IMG/VR virus record: IMGVR_UViG_3300030419_007944
Location: 1-55,831 of that record
Strand: one strand, 5' to 3'
DNA: 55,831 nucleotides
Source of the DNA: a virus
The position numbers and the translations under genes were made by a program. Of this stretch, positions 35,382-43,755 are shown piece after piece. Under the pieces are notes generated by a model that was given only the letters and a program-made list of their open reading frames with translations, searched no databases and had not been told where the DNA came from. The first letter of the stretch is position 1, and the number at the start of each line of letters is the position of its first letter.

Positions 35382-36899
35382 TTAATCTCCTAAAATGCGT
35401 CTTTTGAGTTTGATTGTAGCAGTATCGACAACGTTTTGTTTAGCCTTTTCTCCAAATTTTCTTTCAAGTAAGTTCAAATATTCTGGATTAGTGTGGTACT
35501 TTGTCCACGCGTCATCTCTAAACTTGAGTATTTCCGCTGCCGTTAAATTGTCTGTAGACAAATTCTGTGTATAATATGAATGCTGGCTATATCCTGAATA
35601 TCGGTCTGGTAAGACCAGGCCAGCTTTCTTTGCCTGAATGTGCAATGGACTTCCGGGATATGCCATTGCACAATAGAAATTTGCCATCTCTGTATTAGCT
35701 TCAAGCGCAAAATCTAATGTAAATTGAAGTGACTCGGCTGTGTCCATTGGCAAGCCAAAAATATAATTTGCAGCAACGTTGATTCCTGCTGCGCGCATAT
35801 CATTGATTATATCAATAATTTTTACTTCTTTAAAGTTGTCTTTGTGCACTTCTTTGCGCAAAGTTTGATTTGGATTCTCGATACCCAAACCCAGCCAGTT
35901 GACGCCTGCTTCTTTGAGGATATCTAGATATTCTGGCTTGCACGTATCAATTCTAGAATACGCCCATATGTTGAAATCATAACCTCTTTCAATAATCAGC
36001 TTGCATATCTCTTCAAAGTGCCTCGGATTTAAAACAAAAAGCTCGTCTGCTATCTTTACATTTTTCACTCCCATTTTCGCAATTTCATCAAATTGTTGAA
36101 TTATGAATTCTGGTGGCCACCATCGCCACATATTGCTACTATCACTAGCTATTCCGGGAGAGGAATCAGTTCTGTTGATAATATTTATCATACAGAAAGA
36201 ACAACGATAAGGACAGCCCAAGCTCGTGTATATAGAGGCAAAAGGCTCTTTCTCAGAATTATTCGACCAAGAGTGCCAGCCGGCTGTTCTATATTTCTTT
36301 ATATCTGGCAGGAGATCCCACGCCATTCCGGGGAGATCATGAACCAAAAGCGCCCTGGGGACAATAGGTCGTGGTTTATTTAAAATTATTCCTTCTTGCG
36401 CTTTGAAGCCTAGACCATCGACCTTTTTAAGTTCGCTGTCTTCATCAAACCGGTTAAGTTTAAGAAGACTGCTTATAGTATATACGCCCTCGTTCTGGCA
36501 AATCATATCTATTGAGGGCTCTTCTAAAACCTCTCTAGGCAAGGCAGCGACGTGCCCACCAACAAATAATATTTTTGTATTTGGACTTAACTTTTTGACT
36601 TCGTCTGCAGTGGCGACGGCGCCTTCCATGTTTTGTGAAGATGCACTAGGCTGCTGACCGTATACGACAAAACATACAATTCTTGCTTTTGCATCAACTA
36701 TTTCAGAGGCAGCTGATAGATAGTCTAGTCTTTCTGCTTCGCAGTCCAAGATTCTCGCCCCAAAGCCTCGAATGCGACAATGATTTGCCAACATGGCAGC
36801 CCAAATAGGAGGCTCAATAGCTGAATGCTTAGTGCTTAATCCCTGGTATATTGCCTTGGAGGCATTAGGGTGAACAAATAATATATCTAACTGTCTCAC
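35382..36899 (-). CDS. B12-binding-type radical SAM enzyme
   Basis: A 505-residue protein with two domains. The N-terminus (about 1-160) is a cobalamin-binding-type Rossmann domain: LDILFVHP, ILDCEAERL, ARIVCFVVYGQQ and ILFVGGHVAALP. The radical SAM domain begins with SLGCPYRCSFC (Cys229, 233, 236), followed by VKNVKIADELFVLN, WLGLGIENPN and NYIFGLPMDT. The C-terminus has the usual extra helical part. Such enzymes mostly methylate unreactive carbons or do ring rearrangements. The frame extends to a TTG at 36911, but GTG at 36899 has GAGG six bases upstream and begins in the usual place, so I chose it. In this setting C-methylation of a sugar or lipid is a plausible role. The DxHxxG motif of cobalamin binding is not obvious, so actual B12 binding is uncertain. 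Confidence 0.78.
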   Translation of the reverse strand: MRQLDILFVHPNASKAIYQGLSTKHSAIEPPIWAAMLANHCRIRGFGARILDCEAERLDYLSAASEIVDAKARIVCFVVYGQQPSASSQNMEGAVATADEVKKLSPNTKILFVGGHVAALPREVLEEPSIDMICQNEGVYTISSLLKLNRFDEDSELKKVDGLGFKAQEGIILNKPRPIVPRALLVHDLPGMAWDLLPDIKKYRTAGWHSWSNNSEKEPFASIYTSLGCPYRCSFCMINIINRTDSSPGIASDSSNMWRWWPPEFIIQQFDEIAKMGVKNVKIADELFVLNPRHFEEICKLIIERGYDFNIWAYSRIDTCKPEYLDILKEAGVNWLGLGIENPNQTLRKEVHKDNFKEVKIIDIINDMRAAGINVAANYIFGLPMDTAESLQFTLDFALEANTEMANFYCAMAYPGSPLHIQAKKAGLVLPDRYSGYSQHSYYTQNLSTDNLTAAEILKFRDDAWTKYHTNPEYLNLLERKFGEKAKQNVVDTATIKLKRRILGD

Positions 36900-36907
36900 A
36901 ATGCACC

Positions 36908-37834
36908 TCAATAATTAGCGTACCAAGGGCTCTCTATGATAGAATACGCCTTGACAAGCTGTATTATACCATCATCCAAATCAAAATTACAATTAAATCC
37001 TTTGTTGTAGAATTTTTCACTGCTAACAATATAATCTCTAGTATCTGGGTCGCTAGTAAATTCGGCCTTTATTATCTCTAGAGGCATGTGTTCTGAAATC
37101 TTTTGTGCTAGCTGAAGTTTGTTCATATTAATAGCATCATTGCCGACATTATATGTCTCGTTTTTGCACTCGTCCCAGTTATCAATAACATGCTTGTACG
37201 CTCGGCAAACATCTTGTATATGAACGTAATTTCTCATAAACTCACATTCATATAGCACAATCACTCTTTCGCGAAGAGCTTTAAGGACAAAATTATTTAC
37301 TAATAGATCGCTCCTCATTCTAGAGCTGGGACCAAAGACCGTAGCCAATCTAAATGTTACGTGATTTTCTACATTTTTATAAGCTTTTTCTGCATCTACC
37401 TTAGTAACTCCATAGAGTGTCAGGGGGTTTAGAGGAGACTCCTCGGTGCACACGCCGTCACTCTTTGATCCATATCCTGAATTTGTGCAAGGATAGATGA
37501 CCATTTGATCATTAGATTTATTATCGGCTATCCACTTGTTAACATCAAAATTAATCTCTTTTGCATCTCGTGGGTTATCGCGACATAGCGGAAAGCCAAC
37601 TAGAGCAGCCAAAGGTATAATCACATCAGCTTTTTTAACGTGTTTTGCCAATAGGCTTATATCTCTTACATCTCCGTTCACAAAACTAAAATTCGAATTA
37701 TTTGTATATCTCAATAAAGATGATGGATCATACATAAGATTGTCATATGCAACGACATCATGGCCATCATCTAGTAAATGTTGCACAAGCTCGGATCCAA
37801 TATAGCCTGCACCACCGGTAATTAAAACATTCAT
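36908..37834 (-). CDS. NAD-dependent nucleotide-sugar epimerase/reductase (extended SDR)
   Basis: A 308-residue extended SDR. GGAGYIG at 7-13 binds NAD(P), FVNGDVRD is the second nucleotide strand, and the catalytic Tyr141/Lys145 are in LYGVTK. FGPSSRMR and RNYVHIQDV follow the family order. It starts in a TAATG overlap with the DUF962 gene's stop, behind a GGAGG site. In a pathway with a ColD-like dehydratase it could reduce or epimerise the 4-keto intermediate, as ColC or YerF do, but that is inference; sequence alone does not tell epimerase from reductase. Confidence 0.82.
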   Translation of the reverse strand: MNVLITGGAGYIGSELVQHLLDDGHDVVAYDNLMYDPSSLLRYTNNSNFSFVNGDVRDISLLAKHVKKADVIIPLAALVGFPLCRDNPRDAKEINFDVNKWIADNKSNDQMVIYPCTNSGYGSKSDGVCTEESPLNPLTLYGVTKVDAEKAYKNVENHVTFRLATVFGPSSRMRSDLLVNNFVLKALRERVIVLYECEFMRNYVHIQDVCRAYKHVIDNWDECKNETYNVGNDAINMNKLQLAQKISEHMPLEIIKAEFTSDPDTRDYIVSSEKFYNKGFNCNFDLDDGIIQLVKAYSIIESPWYANY

Positions 37835-38124
37835 TATCTTTCAATCCTCCCTAAAATCCAATCTCTAAGCATTAACCAATCACATGCTTTAGCCCACAGT
37901 GGATTGGAGAACGCGGCCGGAGTGTTTTTTTCAAAGAAAAAATGCCCAGACCATGCAAATGGATACACCACAAAAGGCACTGCCAGCAATAAAAGCCATG
38001 TCTTAGACAATATCGCATAAAGCAATACTAACAAGGTAGTAGCCTGTCCTAAGACATGAAGTCTGCGACACATTTTATTTTGATGTAGCGCTAGATAGTG
38101 TTGATAGTATTGTTGAAAATTCAT
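37834..38124 (-). CDS. DUF962/Mpo1-like small membrane protein
   Basis: A 96-residue protein of the DUF962 (YGL010w/Mpo1-like) family. It begins NFQQYYQHYLALHQNKMCRRLHVLGQ, has hydrophobic segments at about 30-45 and 46-60 (LLVLLYAILSKTWLLLLAVPFVVYPFAW), then the diagnostic SGHFFFEKNTPAAFSNPLWAKACDWLM. The conserved His residues are present. Yeast Mpo1 is a membrane Fe(II) dioxygenase of fatty-acid alpha-oxidation. ATG 38124 overlaps the upstream stop as TGATG with GGAGGTGAG before it; a longer frame to 38142 is less likely. In the surface-glycan block a lipid-carrier role is conceivable. Confidence 0.8.
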   Translation of the reverse strand: MNFQQYYQHYLALHQNKMCRRLHVLGQATTLLVLLYAILSKTWLLLLAVPFVVYPFAWSGHFFFEKNTPAAFSNPLWAKACDWLMLRDWILGRIER

Positions 38125-38522
38125 CACCAACTCACCTCCCAATCTTCAAATTCAGCCGCTAAACAATCGATTTTATAATCTTTTCGGCCGCCATTTAATT
38201 CTTGAATTTTATTTTTAGCTGTATTTCTAATTCCATTTATTCCATGTGTAAGCTCAAGATTATTACCATCTTTAATGCCTTTTCGATAGTTTGATTCATT
38301 ATGCCAAATATGTAAGTTCATTTGAGACAAGACCACAATAGCTCTTATGGTTTCAGCATCAATTGTATCACACGAGTCTAAAATCAACTGGATATCGTGA
38401 ACAATGTGTTCTATTTCTTCTGCATATGCCTTCTTGTGTTCCGGAATAAACACCTCTTTTAGTTGCACAATTGATAGACGATCTATTAGCTCAGATAAAG
38501 TTGGTAAATATTTTCTTTCCAT
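38124..38522 (-). CDS. Small conserved protein, weakly DUF4254-like
   Basis: The 132-residue protein is helical and polar. It opens with PTLSELIDRLSIVQLKEVFIPEH, then QMNLHIWHNESNYRKG and GINGIRNTAKNKIQELNGG. The N-x-x-x-W-x-x-E...R spacing resembles DUF4254, a family that sits in LPS and glycosyltransferase clusters. Neighbours on both sides belong to the sugar block, with a TGATG coupling to DUF962. I would call it a likely sugar-cluster accessory protein, not more. Confidence 0.55.
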   Translation of the reverse strand: MERKYLPTLSELIDRLSIVQLKEVFIPEHKKAYAEEIEHIVHDIQLILDSCDTIDAETIRAIVVLSQMNLHIWHNESNYRKGIKDGNNLELTHGINGIRNTAKNKIQELNGGRKDYKIDCLAAEFEDWEVSW

Positions 38523-38523
38523 T

Positions 38524-40155
38524 TTATACCCTGTTTACGAATTGAGAAAAATATGGTTTAAATTTGTTAAAATTTTCTCCAAATAAATGATGATATCTAA
38601 AAAATATCTTCGCCTCTTCGACGCGCTGCTCAGGATTGAAGTTTTGTTGAGAACGCCCACCCAGCAAGTAGAGGCCTACGGTCTTGTTTACCTTCTTGAA
38701 TCTAGAGCCGGTGTTGACAGCCCTTAGCCACATCTCCCAATCATCTGCGTAGTTGCAGTTCTCTTCATCGAACAAGCCGCAGATTTCGTGAATATCTGCC
38801 CTCCATAGTGGCATTGGGCCAGGAAGGCACTTTACCATATTTTCTTTTGAAAATTGTAGTGTTGAATGTTCAAATAGTGTGCCATCAGATGTATTTTCAT
38901 CAAACGTCTCATTATCAATTTTTGTTTGCAAGACATCTCCATAAACCAAGTCAATCCCAACACTGGTGCTGATTTCTTTATATAATTCTTCTAGACAATC
39001 ATTTTTTCTTCGATCGTCAATAAAGCCAAAAGTCAGATACTCACCAGCAGATTCCTTAATGCCTATATTGATGCAGTCAGTAGGAGGAAGCTTTTCTTCC
39101 AGACGAATGTATTTAATATTATTAAACTTTTTTATATATTTTTCAATAATTTGCTTCTCTTTTCCAGGAGATGCAGCATCGACGAAGATCAATTCACACA
39201 TATCGAAAATAGTCTGACTGGTTATATCTTTCAAAAATCCTTCGAGGTGTTTTTCACCCTGATGAAAAGTGCTTAAAATGCTTATCTCTATACTCTTATT
39301 GGAAGATGGTTGATTGATTAAGCCGACAACTATATCTGCTATCTCCTTCCTCTTCTCAGCAAGATAGTCAATTAACTGCTCGCCTTTCATATGAAACCAA
39401 TCTTCAAAAGAGGCGCCTACAAGATTATTTGTAAGAACTGACATTCCCATCATTCTTGCTTCAACGACAACCCTTGAGAGAGTCTCCGTAGTCTTTGGGA
39501 AAAATATAAATTTTTTATTTGATCCTAGTTTTCTTAAAAAATCTTCATACTTGTCTCCGGAGACCAGATCATACGAAATTCCTTTGATCTCACAATATTT
39601 TATTGCGTCTGCTGTGTTTTTGTGGCCAATAGAAGACTGTAAAATAGAACAAGAATCCTTCTTCTCTAGCTTGCTAAGCTCCCTCAGCAGTTCCAAGGAC
39701 TCCAAAGACCATAGGTTCCCTGAGACGTTGATTATATTTCGTAAGTCTAGATTCTTTTCCATTATCTCTTTATGAAAGGATGATTGGACCAAAATCTTTT
39801 GTGCGTTTTTATAAAAAGAAAAATTTCTTAATTGTGACTGGGGCGCCCTATATTCATCATAATCTGCCGGATTTCTTGTAAATATATATTTGTGATCGTG
39901 TTCATAAATTATATATCTTCCATTCTTTATAAGCCATCTTTTTGCGCCCTGTGATAAATTACAAAAATTTGAAACTATGAAAAAACATTTTTGATTATCA
40001 GATAAAATCTTCTGTGTGATTGCGTGAGATCGCATTTTAGATATTTCAAACCCCGATTTTTCTAAAATCTTTAAGAGTTCGTTATCGTTTAATTCGCCGC
40101 CACCCAACACATCATCAACAAAAAAATCAGATATGTAGAATACTTTTTTACTCAT
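38524..40155 (-). CDS. Two-domain glycosyltransferase (GT4-like plus GT2)
   Basis: A 543-residue fusion. Residues 1-280 look like a reduced GT-B enzyme: YISDFFVDDVLGGGE, YIIYEHDHKYIFTRNPADY, ILVQSSFHKEIM and FIFFPKTTETLSRVVVEARMMGMSVLTNN, the last with the E-x7-E-like region of GT4. Residues from about 290 form a GT2 domain: ISILSTFHQGEKHLEGFLKDITSQT, ELIFVDAASPG, GEYLTFGFIDDRR (metal-binding DD) and MPLWRADIHEICGLFDEENCNYADDWEMWLRA. The gene is tightly placed, overlapping the next upstream gene by 8 bases. Two domains suggest two consecutive transfers in one glycan. Confidence 0.75.
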   Translation of the reverse strand: MSKKVFYISDFFVDDVLGGGELNDNELLKILEKSGFEISKMRSHAITQKILSDNQKCFFIVSNFCNLSQGAKRWLIKNGRYIIYEHDHKYIFTRNPADYDEYRAPQSQLRNFSFYKNAQKILVQSSFHKEIMEKNLDLRNIINVSGNLWSLESLELLRELSKLEKKDSCSILQSSIGHKNTADAIKYCEIKGISYDLVSGDKYEDFLRKLGSNKKFIFFPKTTETLSRVVVEARMMGMSVLTNNLVGASFEDWFHMKGEQLIDYLAEKRKEIADIVVGLINQPSSNKSIEISILSTFHQGEKHLEGFLKDITSQTIFDMCELIFVDAASPGKEKQIIEKYIKKFNNIKYIRLEEKLPPTDCINIGIKESAGEYLTFGFIDDRRKNDCLEELYKEISTSVGIDLVYGDVLQTKIDNETFDENTSDGTLFEHSTLQFSKENMVKCLPGPMPLWRADIHEICGLFDEENCNYADDWEMWLRAVNTGSRFKKVNKTVGLYLLGGRSQQNFNPEQRVEEAKIFFRYHHLFGENFNKFKPYFSQFVNRV

Positions 40156-41410
40156 ATTCTTTTACAATATTCTCTATTTCTTCTAGCCAGGTTTCATTCA
40201 TGCTCTCATCAAAAATTGCATCAGTCATAATCTTATTTTGCTTCTCTTCAGCAAAATTTTCAAGTATCCATTTCTGATGTTGAGTGGCGCGCTTTTTGAA
40301 ACGACCATAGTCTTTGTTAATATCAGACATACACATCTTCAAAGATCCCATTTCCGGAAAGGCCCATTTAGATTCTTTCTGTATAATGGTATCCCATACA
40401 GCCGCCTCTTCCACTTGTTGCAAGGTAAAACTAACCTTGGAGAACATGGGCTTAGATTTCTTCTTCCCTTTTACTGTCTTCTGTTGATATAGAAAATCAA
40501 CGTGCCCGCTCCAATCCGGAGCGATCACAGGCAAGCCATAGCATGCCGCTTCAAAAATAGGAAGTCCAAATCCCTCACCATGAGTAGAAGTCACATAAGC
40601 CTTTATTTTTGGATGATTGTATAAGGCAGACATCTCGGCATCTGTTAAAAATCCATGCAATAGGTAAATTTTACACTTATAATCGCCGAATCTCTCCGTT
40701 TCCTGCCTCAATCTTGCCAACGTGTGCATTCTGTCGATCTTTGAGTTTTTAGCCATATTTAGCTTCAAAACCAGCCCGACGTCTTCGTCGTCTTTGAATT
40801 CAGAAATAAAAGCCTCCAATAGTTGAGAGGCGTTCTTTCTTGGACTTAACTGCACAACGGAAAGAAAATTAAAGTTTGTCTTTAAATCTAATTCAATATC
40901 TGCTGGCTCAAAAACTCTGGCTGGGTAATGTACAACTTCAATCGGAATATTTTCTGGTACTCTAAATTCTATATTTTCTCCAGTCTGACTAACAGCTTCA
41001 TAAACCGTGCCGGCATAAGTCTTTTTTGAGTGTTCCGAAATAGTAATTATCTTATCAACTACATTTGATTTTTCGATCCACTGAGGAGAGACTCGATCTG
41101 TCTCAATACCAGCGGTTATCCCAATATTTACAGGCGCAATTCTTTCCCATTCATTTGGTATTGTAACTTGCAAGGATATATCAAATTGTCCGCCGGAGCG
41201 GACATACTCGATAGTTTTCTGTAATTGTTCATCGATCCAACGACGCTCTTCATCATCAGACCAAAGCCAGCTTGTGTTGCCCCAGTTGATCGCCTGAAGA
41301 TGTATATCAAATAAATCTTCGCGAGTGCGAAGGGCACGGAGGACAGTTCGAGTATGGTGGCCGTAACCAGACTGAGTGAGTAACGGGCCCTTCAGCAGTA
41401 CCTTTTTCAT
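40148..41410 (-). CDS. GT4-family glycosyltransferase
   Basis: A 420-residue GT-B enzyme. The N-terminus has LLTQSGYGHHTRTVLRAL, the usual glycine-rich acceptor loop. The C-terminal domain has FLSVVQLSPRKNASQLLEAF, IYLLHGFLTDAEMSALYNH, and the donor-binding STHGEGFGLPIFEAACYGLPVIAPDWSG, with the E-F-G-L-P-x-x-E motif. It is followed by the fusion transferase with an 8-base overlap, and preceded by another GT4 gene one base away. Two GT4 genes in a row imply consecutive sugars on the same glycan. Confidence 0.85.
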   Translation of the reverse strand: MKKVLLKGPLLTQSGYGHHTRTVLRALRTREDLFDIHLQAINWGNTSWLWSDDEERRWIDEQLQKTIEYVRSGGQFDISLQVTIPNEWERIAPVNIGITAGIETDRVSPQWIEKSNVVDKIITISEHSKKTYAGTVYEAVSQTGENIEFRVPENIPIEVVHYPARVFEPADIELDLKTNFNFLSVVQLSPRKNASQLLEAFISEFKDDEDVGLVLKLNMAKNSKIDRMHTLARLRQETERFGDYKCKIYLLHGFLTDAEMSALYNHPKIKAYVTSTHGEGFGLPIFEAACYGLPVIAPDWSGHVDFLYQQKTVKGKKKSKPMFSKVSFTLQQVEEAAVWDTIIQKESKWAFPEMGSLKMCMSDINKDYGRFKKRATQHQKWILENFAEEKQNKIMTDAIFDESMNETWLEEIENIVKEYE

Positions 41411-41411
41411 T

Positions 41412-42662
41412 TTAAACCTCTAGTAGTTCCCAGGTCTTGTACCCCTTTCGAGTTTCCCAAGATCCCTTTTGTTCATGTATATCTCTCAAGAGATGAGCCC
41501 ATTTGTTGCAGTATGTTTCAAAACTATAATTTTTTACAACGTGCTCACGTCCCTTGAGACCTAGTTCTCTACGCTGTTCTGCAGTGAATTCGTACATCTT
41601 CATAAGAGCATTCAAGAAATCCTCTTTGCCAATACGATCTTCAAAAATGTATGGAATATCCTGGGAGCCGATTATAGTTTTTGAATTTGGCTCAATTCCG
41701 ACTCCAAACCATTCTTCTCCATCAGTCACCTGTTCTTGAAGACCGCCGGTCATGGTTACCACAATCGGGGTTGCGCATGATAAAGACTCAAGTGTGGCCA
41801 ATCCAAATCCTTCTGCGTCAGAAATATTTACCGTAACGTCCACAGCATTGTATATTGCTGCGAGTTGTCTTGGGTCGACTTTGTTGGTAGAAAATCTTAC
41901 TTCTCCGTTTGTCAATCCTAAGTTGCCAATTATTGATGTTAGGTTTGGCCCATTAGGGTCGTGTGGATCTGTATGCATTATCATCTGTGCATTGTCGTGC
42001 CCGACCCTGTCCAAGAATTCTTTAAACCAAAAGATTAATGTACCGGACTGTTTACGGCGCGCATTTCTGTTGTTCCAAAAAATAGTAAATTTCTCATCCA
42101 TATTGAGATTTTTTCTAAGCTCAGGCAGTTCTTCAGTTTCGATAGGCTTAAAAATCTCTGAATCAACAGCATGCGGAAAATAGCACGTATCAACATCAGG
42201 AGCTACATTTTTAACAATGTCGTGTGTAACTTTTGATATACATGCAATATGGTCAGTAGATTCATACCAAATTCTATTAAAATCTGGATAGGGAAGGTTA
42301 TCCCATACATGATAATACACCATAGGCATTAAAGAGCGAATTTCATCTTCGATCTCCCAAAGCCACGGAAAAAAGCGTGGATCTGTCATGAACCACAGTA
42401 TATCTGGTCTCTCAGTGCGAATCAAAGATCTAACTGACTCTTGAGTGCCGTAACCATCGACCGGATAAATCGTTAAATCATCTCCGAATTCTTCGAATCT
42501 TTGTGGCGAATAATCTGTATGTTTCACAGCACCGCCAAAACATATGAAGCTATAATCTCCTGTATTCAGAAGACTCTTTACCATGTATCCAGTCTGTGTA
42601 CCCACTCCAGATGGTGAGAAAGGATGGTCTGCCAAGACAAAAACCTTGATCTTTTTTTTCAT
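41412..42662 (-). CDS. GT4-family glycosyltransferase
   Basis: A 416-residue GT-B enzyme with HPFSPSGVGTQTGYMVKSLL at the N-terminus, then IACISKVTHDIV and YFPHAVDSEIFKP, and a C-terminal domain with FTIFWNNRNARRKQSGTLI and ISDAEGFGLATLESLSCATPIVVTMTGG. The EGFGLATLE element is the donor motif. It is first in transcription order of the sugar block, adjoining the Cas4-like nuclease by a four-base ATGA overlap. Substrates are unknown. Confidence 0.85.
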   Translation of the reverse strand: MKKKIKVFVLADHPFSPSGVGTQTGYMVKSLLNTGDYSFICFGGAVKHTDYSPQRFEEFGDDLTIYPVDGYGTQESVRSLIRTERPDILWFMTDPRFFPWLWEIEDEIRSLMPMVYYHVWDNLPYPDFNRIWYESTDHIACISKVTHDIVKNVAPDVDTCYFPHAVDSEIFKPIETEELPELRKNLNMDEKFTIFWNNRNARRKQSGTLIFWFKEFLDRVGHDNAQMIMHTDPHDPNGPNLTSIIGNLGLTNGEVRFSTNKVDPRQLAAIYNAVDVTVNISDAEGFGLATLESLSCATPIVVTMTGGLQEQVTDGEEWFGVGIEPNSKTIIGSQDIPYIFEDRIGKEDFLNALMKMYEFTAEQRRELGLKGREHVVKNYSFETYCNKWAHLLRDIHEQKGSWETRKGYKTWELLEV

Positions 42663-43444
42663 AGTCTACAATGCTCCGTATTTAAAAACTCACATGGGCC
42701 AAAGCGCCCATGGCAAGAAAGTCTATTTTTAATATACTTCTTATTCTGAATATTATAGATCGCCTTGTCTAATAAGTTAAGAGCATTTTGTGTTTTTTTC
42801 TGACCAGAGGTCACCCTAAATATTTCGACATGATTGCTTTTTGCAGTACGCTTCAGGAGAGCAAAATAAGTTTCAATATCTTTTGGGTCTATGTTATGCT
42901 TTTTAGCAAAAAAATTCTTATAAAAAGTTAATTGATAGGTGATCATTCTATCGGATTTTTTCTTAGAATCCCAGCCCCATGAACATGTTTTCCAATCAAT
43001 GATGTGATACTTCCCATCGTTAGTCTTTAATACTAAATCTATAAATCCTTTATATTTTACATCGTTCTCATCTAAAGCTTCGTAAAGTTGTTCCTCGGCA
43101 GAGACTACTTCAAAATTTTTAAAAAATTTCTTTACAGCAGGCAGCACGTGCTGTATCAAAGATACCCCCTGCTTTCTCATATCTTTGATAAGGTCGCCTT
43201 TAAGCTCCATGCCCGTCTGTTCTAGTTCTTTCAGTTCGTTTAAAAATTGAATATTAAAATACTCTTTTGCATCGAAATCTTTATCAGAAGTTAGAAGATT
43301 CTCGCACACATCATGCATAGCTTTCCCGAAGGCCGTATGCTCGTTTCCTAGAAATTTTTTAATTTCATCAATGTACATCAACTTATGTTTGTATGCACAC
43401 TCATTCCAGATTTTCAACTCTGAAAAAGATATATGTTTCCTCAT
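42659..43444 (-). CDS. PD-(D/E)XK nuclease, Cas4/RecB type
   Basis: A 261-residue nuclease. FSELKIWNECAYKHKLMYID at the N-terminus matches the first motif, HTAFGKAMHDVCE the His motif, GFIDLVLKTNDGKYHIIDWKT the D...DxK active site (motifs II and III), and MITYQLTFYKNFF the following QxxxY helix. Cys16 and three C-terminal Cys in CHGRFGPCEFLNTEHC could bind an iron-sulphur cluster as in Cas4 and AddB. Such nucleases belong to phage DNA recombination or repair. It overlaps its upstream neighbour by four bases (ATGA). No cas genes are near. Confidence 0.82.
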   Translation of the reverse strand: MRKHISFSELKIWNECAYKHKLMYIDEIKKFLGNEHTAFGKAMHDVCENLLTSDKDFDAKEYFNIQFLNELKELEQTGMELKGDLIKDMRKQGVSLIQHVLPAVKKFFKNFEVVSAEEQLYEALDENDVKYKGFIDLVLKTNDGKYHIIDWKTCSWGWDSKKKSDRMITYQLTFYKNFFAKKHNIDPKDIETYFALLKRTAKSNHVEIFRVTSGQKKTQNALNLLDKAIYNIQNKKYIKNRLSCHGRFGPCEFLNTEHCRL

Positions 43445-43755
43445 TTAACCCTCGTCGTGCTTTTCTTCGAACGAGTGCGAGCTTTCTTTGCCACCGGTGC
43501 AGGTGATTTCGATATCAAGGAAAAAGTCCATGTTACGCAGCATCGATTCAGGTATTCGTTATCAACGCTAGCTGTAGGAGTTAGGCACTCTCCTAAAATA
43601 AGATCTTCTGGACATTCAAACTGCTCCTTTAAAATCCTATTGGCTGCTGAGAAGCCGATTCTCACATGATCATTCGACATTCTGTGTCGAAATTCTGCTG
43701 TAATCGTCATCAGTAATTGGTTGTTTTCTCTATCTATGACAAATTCAGTATTCAT
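43441..43755 (-). CDS. Small protein of unknown function
   Basis: The 104-residue protein has a beta-rich front part (NTEFVIDRENNQLLMTITAEFRHR, VRIGFSAANRIL), three Cys around 50-75 and a basic C-terminus (AKKARTRSKKSTTRVK) suited to nucleic-acid contact. The chosen ATG at 43755 lies after GGAG inside the end of the metallopeptidase gene; the frame is open to 43776. It is coupled to the nuclease gene through ATGA, so a nucleic-acid role is likely but unproven. Confidence 0.55.
   Translation of the reverse strand: MNTEFVIDRENNQLLMTITAEFRHRMSNDHVRIGFSAANRILKEQFECPEDLILGECLTPTASVDNEYLNRCCVTWTFSLISKSPAPVAKKARTRSKKSTTRVK

Noticed and set aside
42659-43444. CRISPR-associated Cas4
   Set aside because: No repeat array or other cas genes in the window; phage Cas4/RecB-like nucleases without CRISPR are common.
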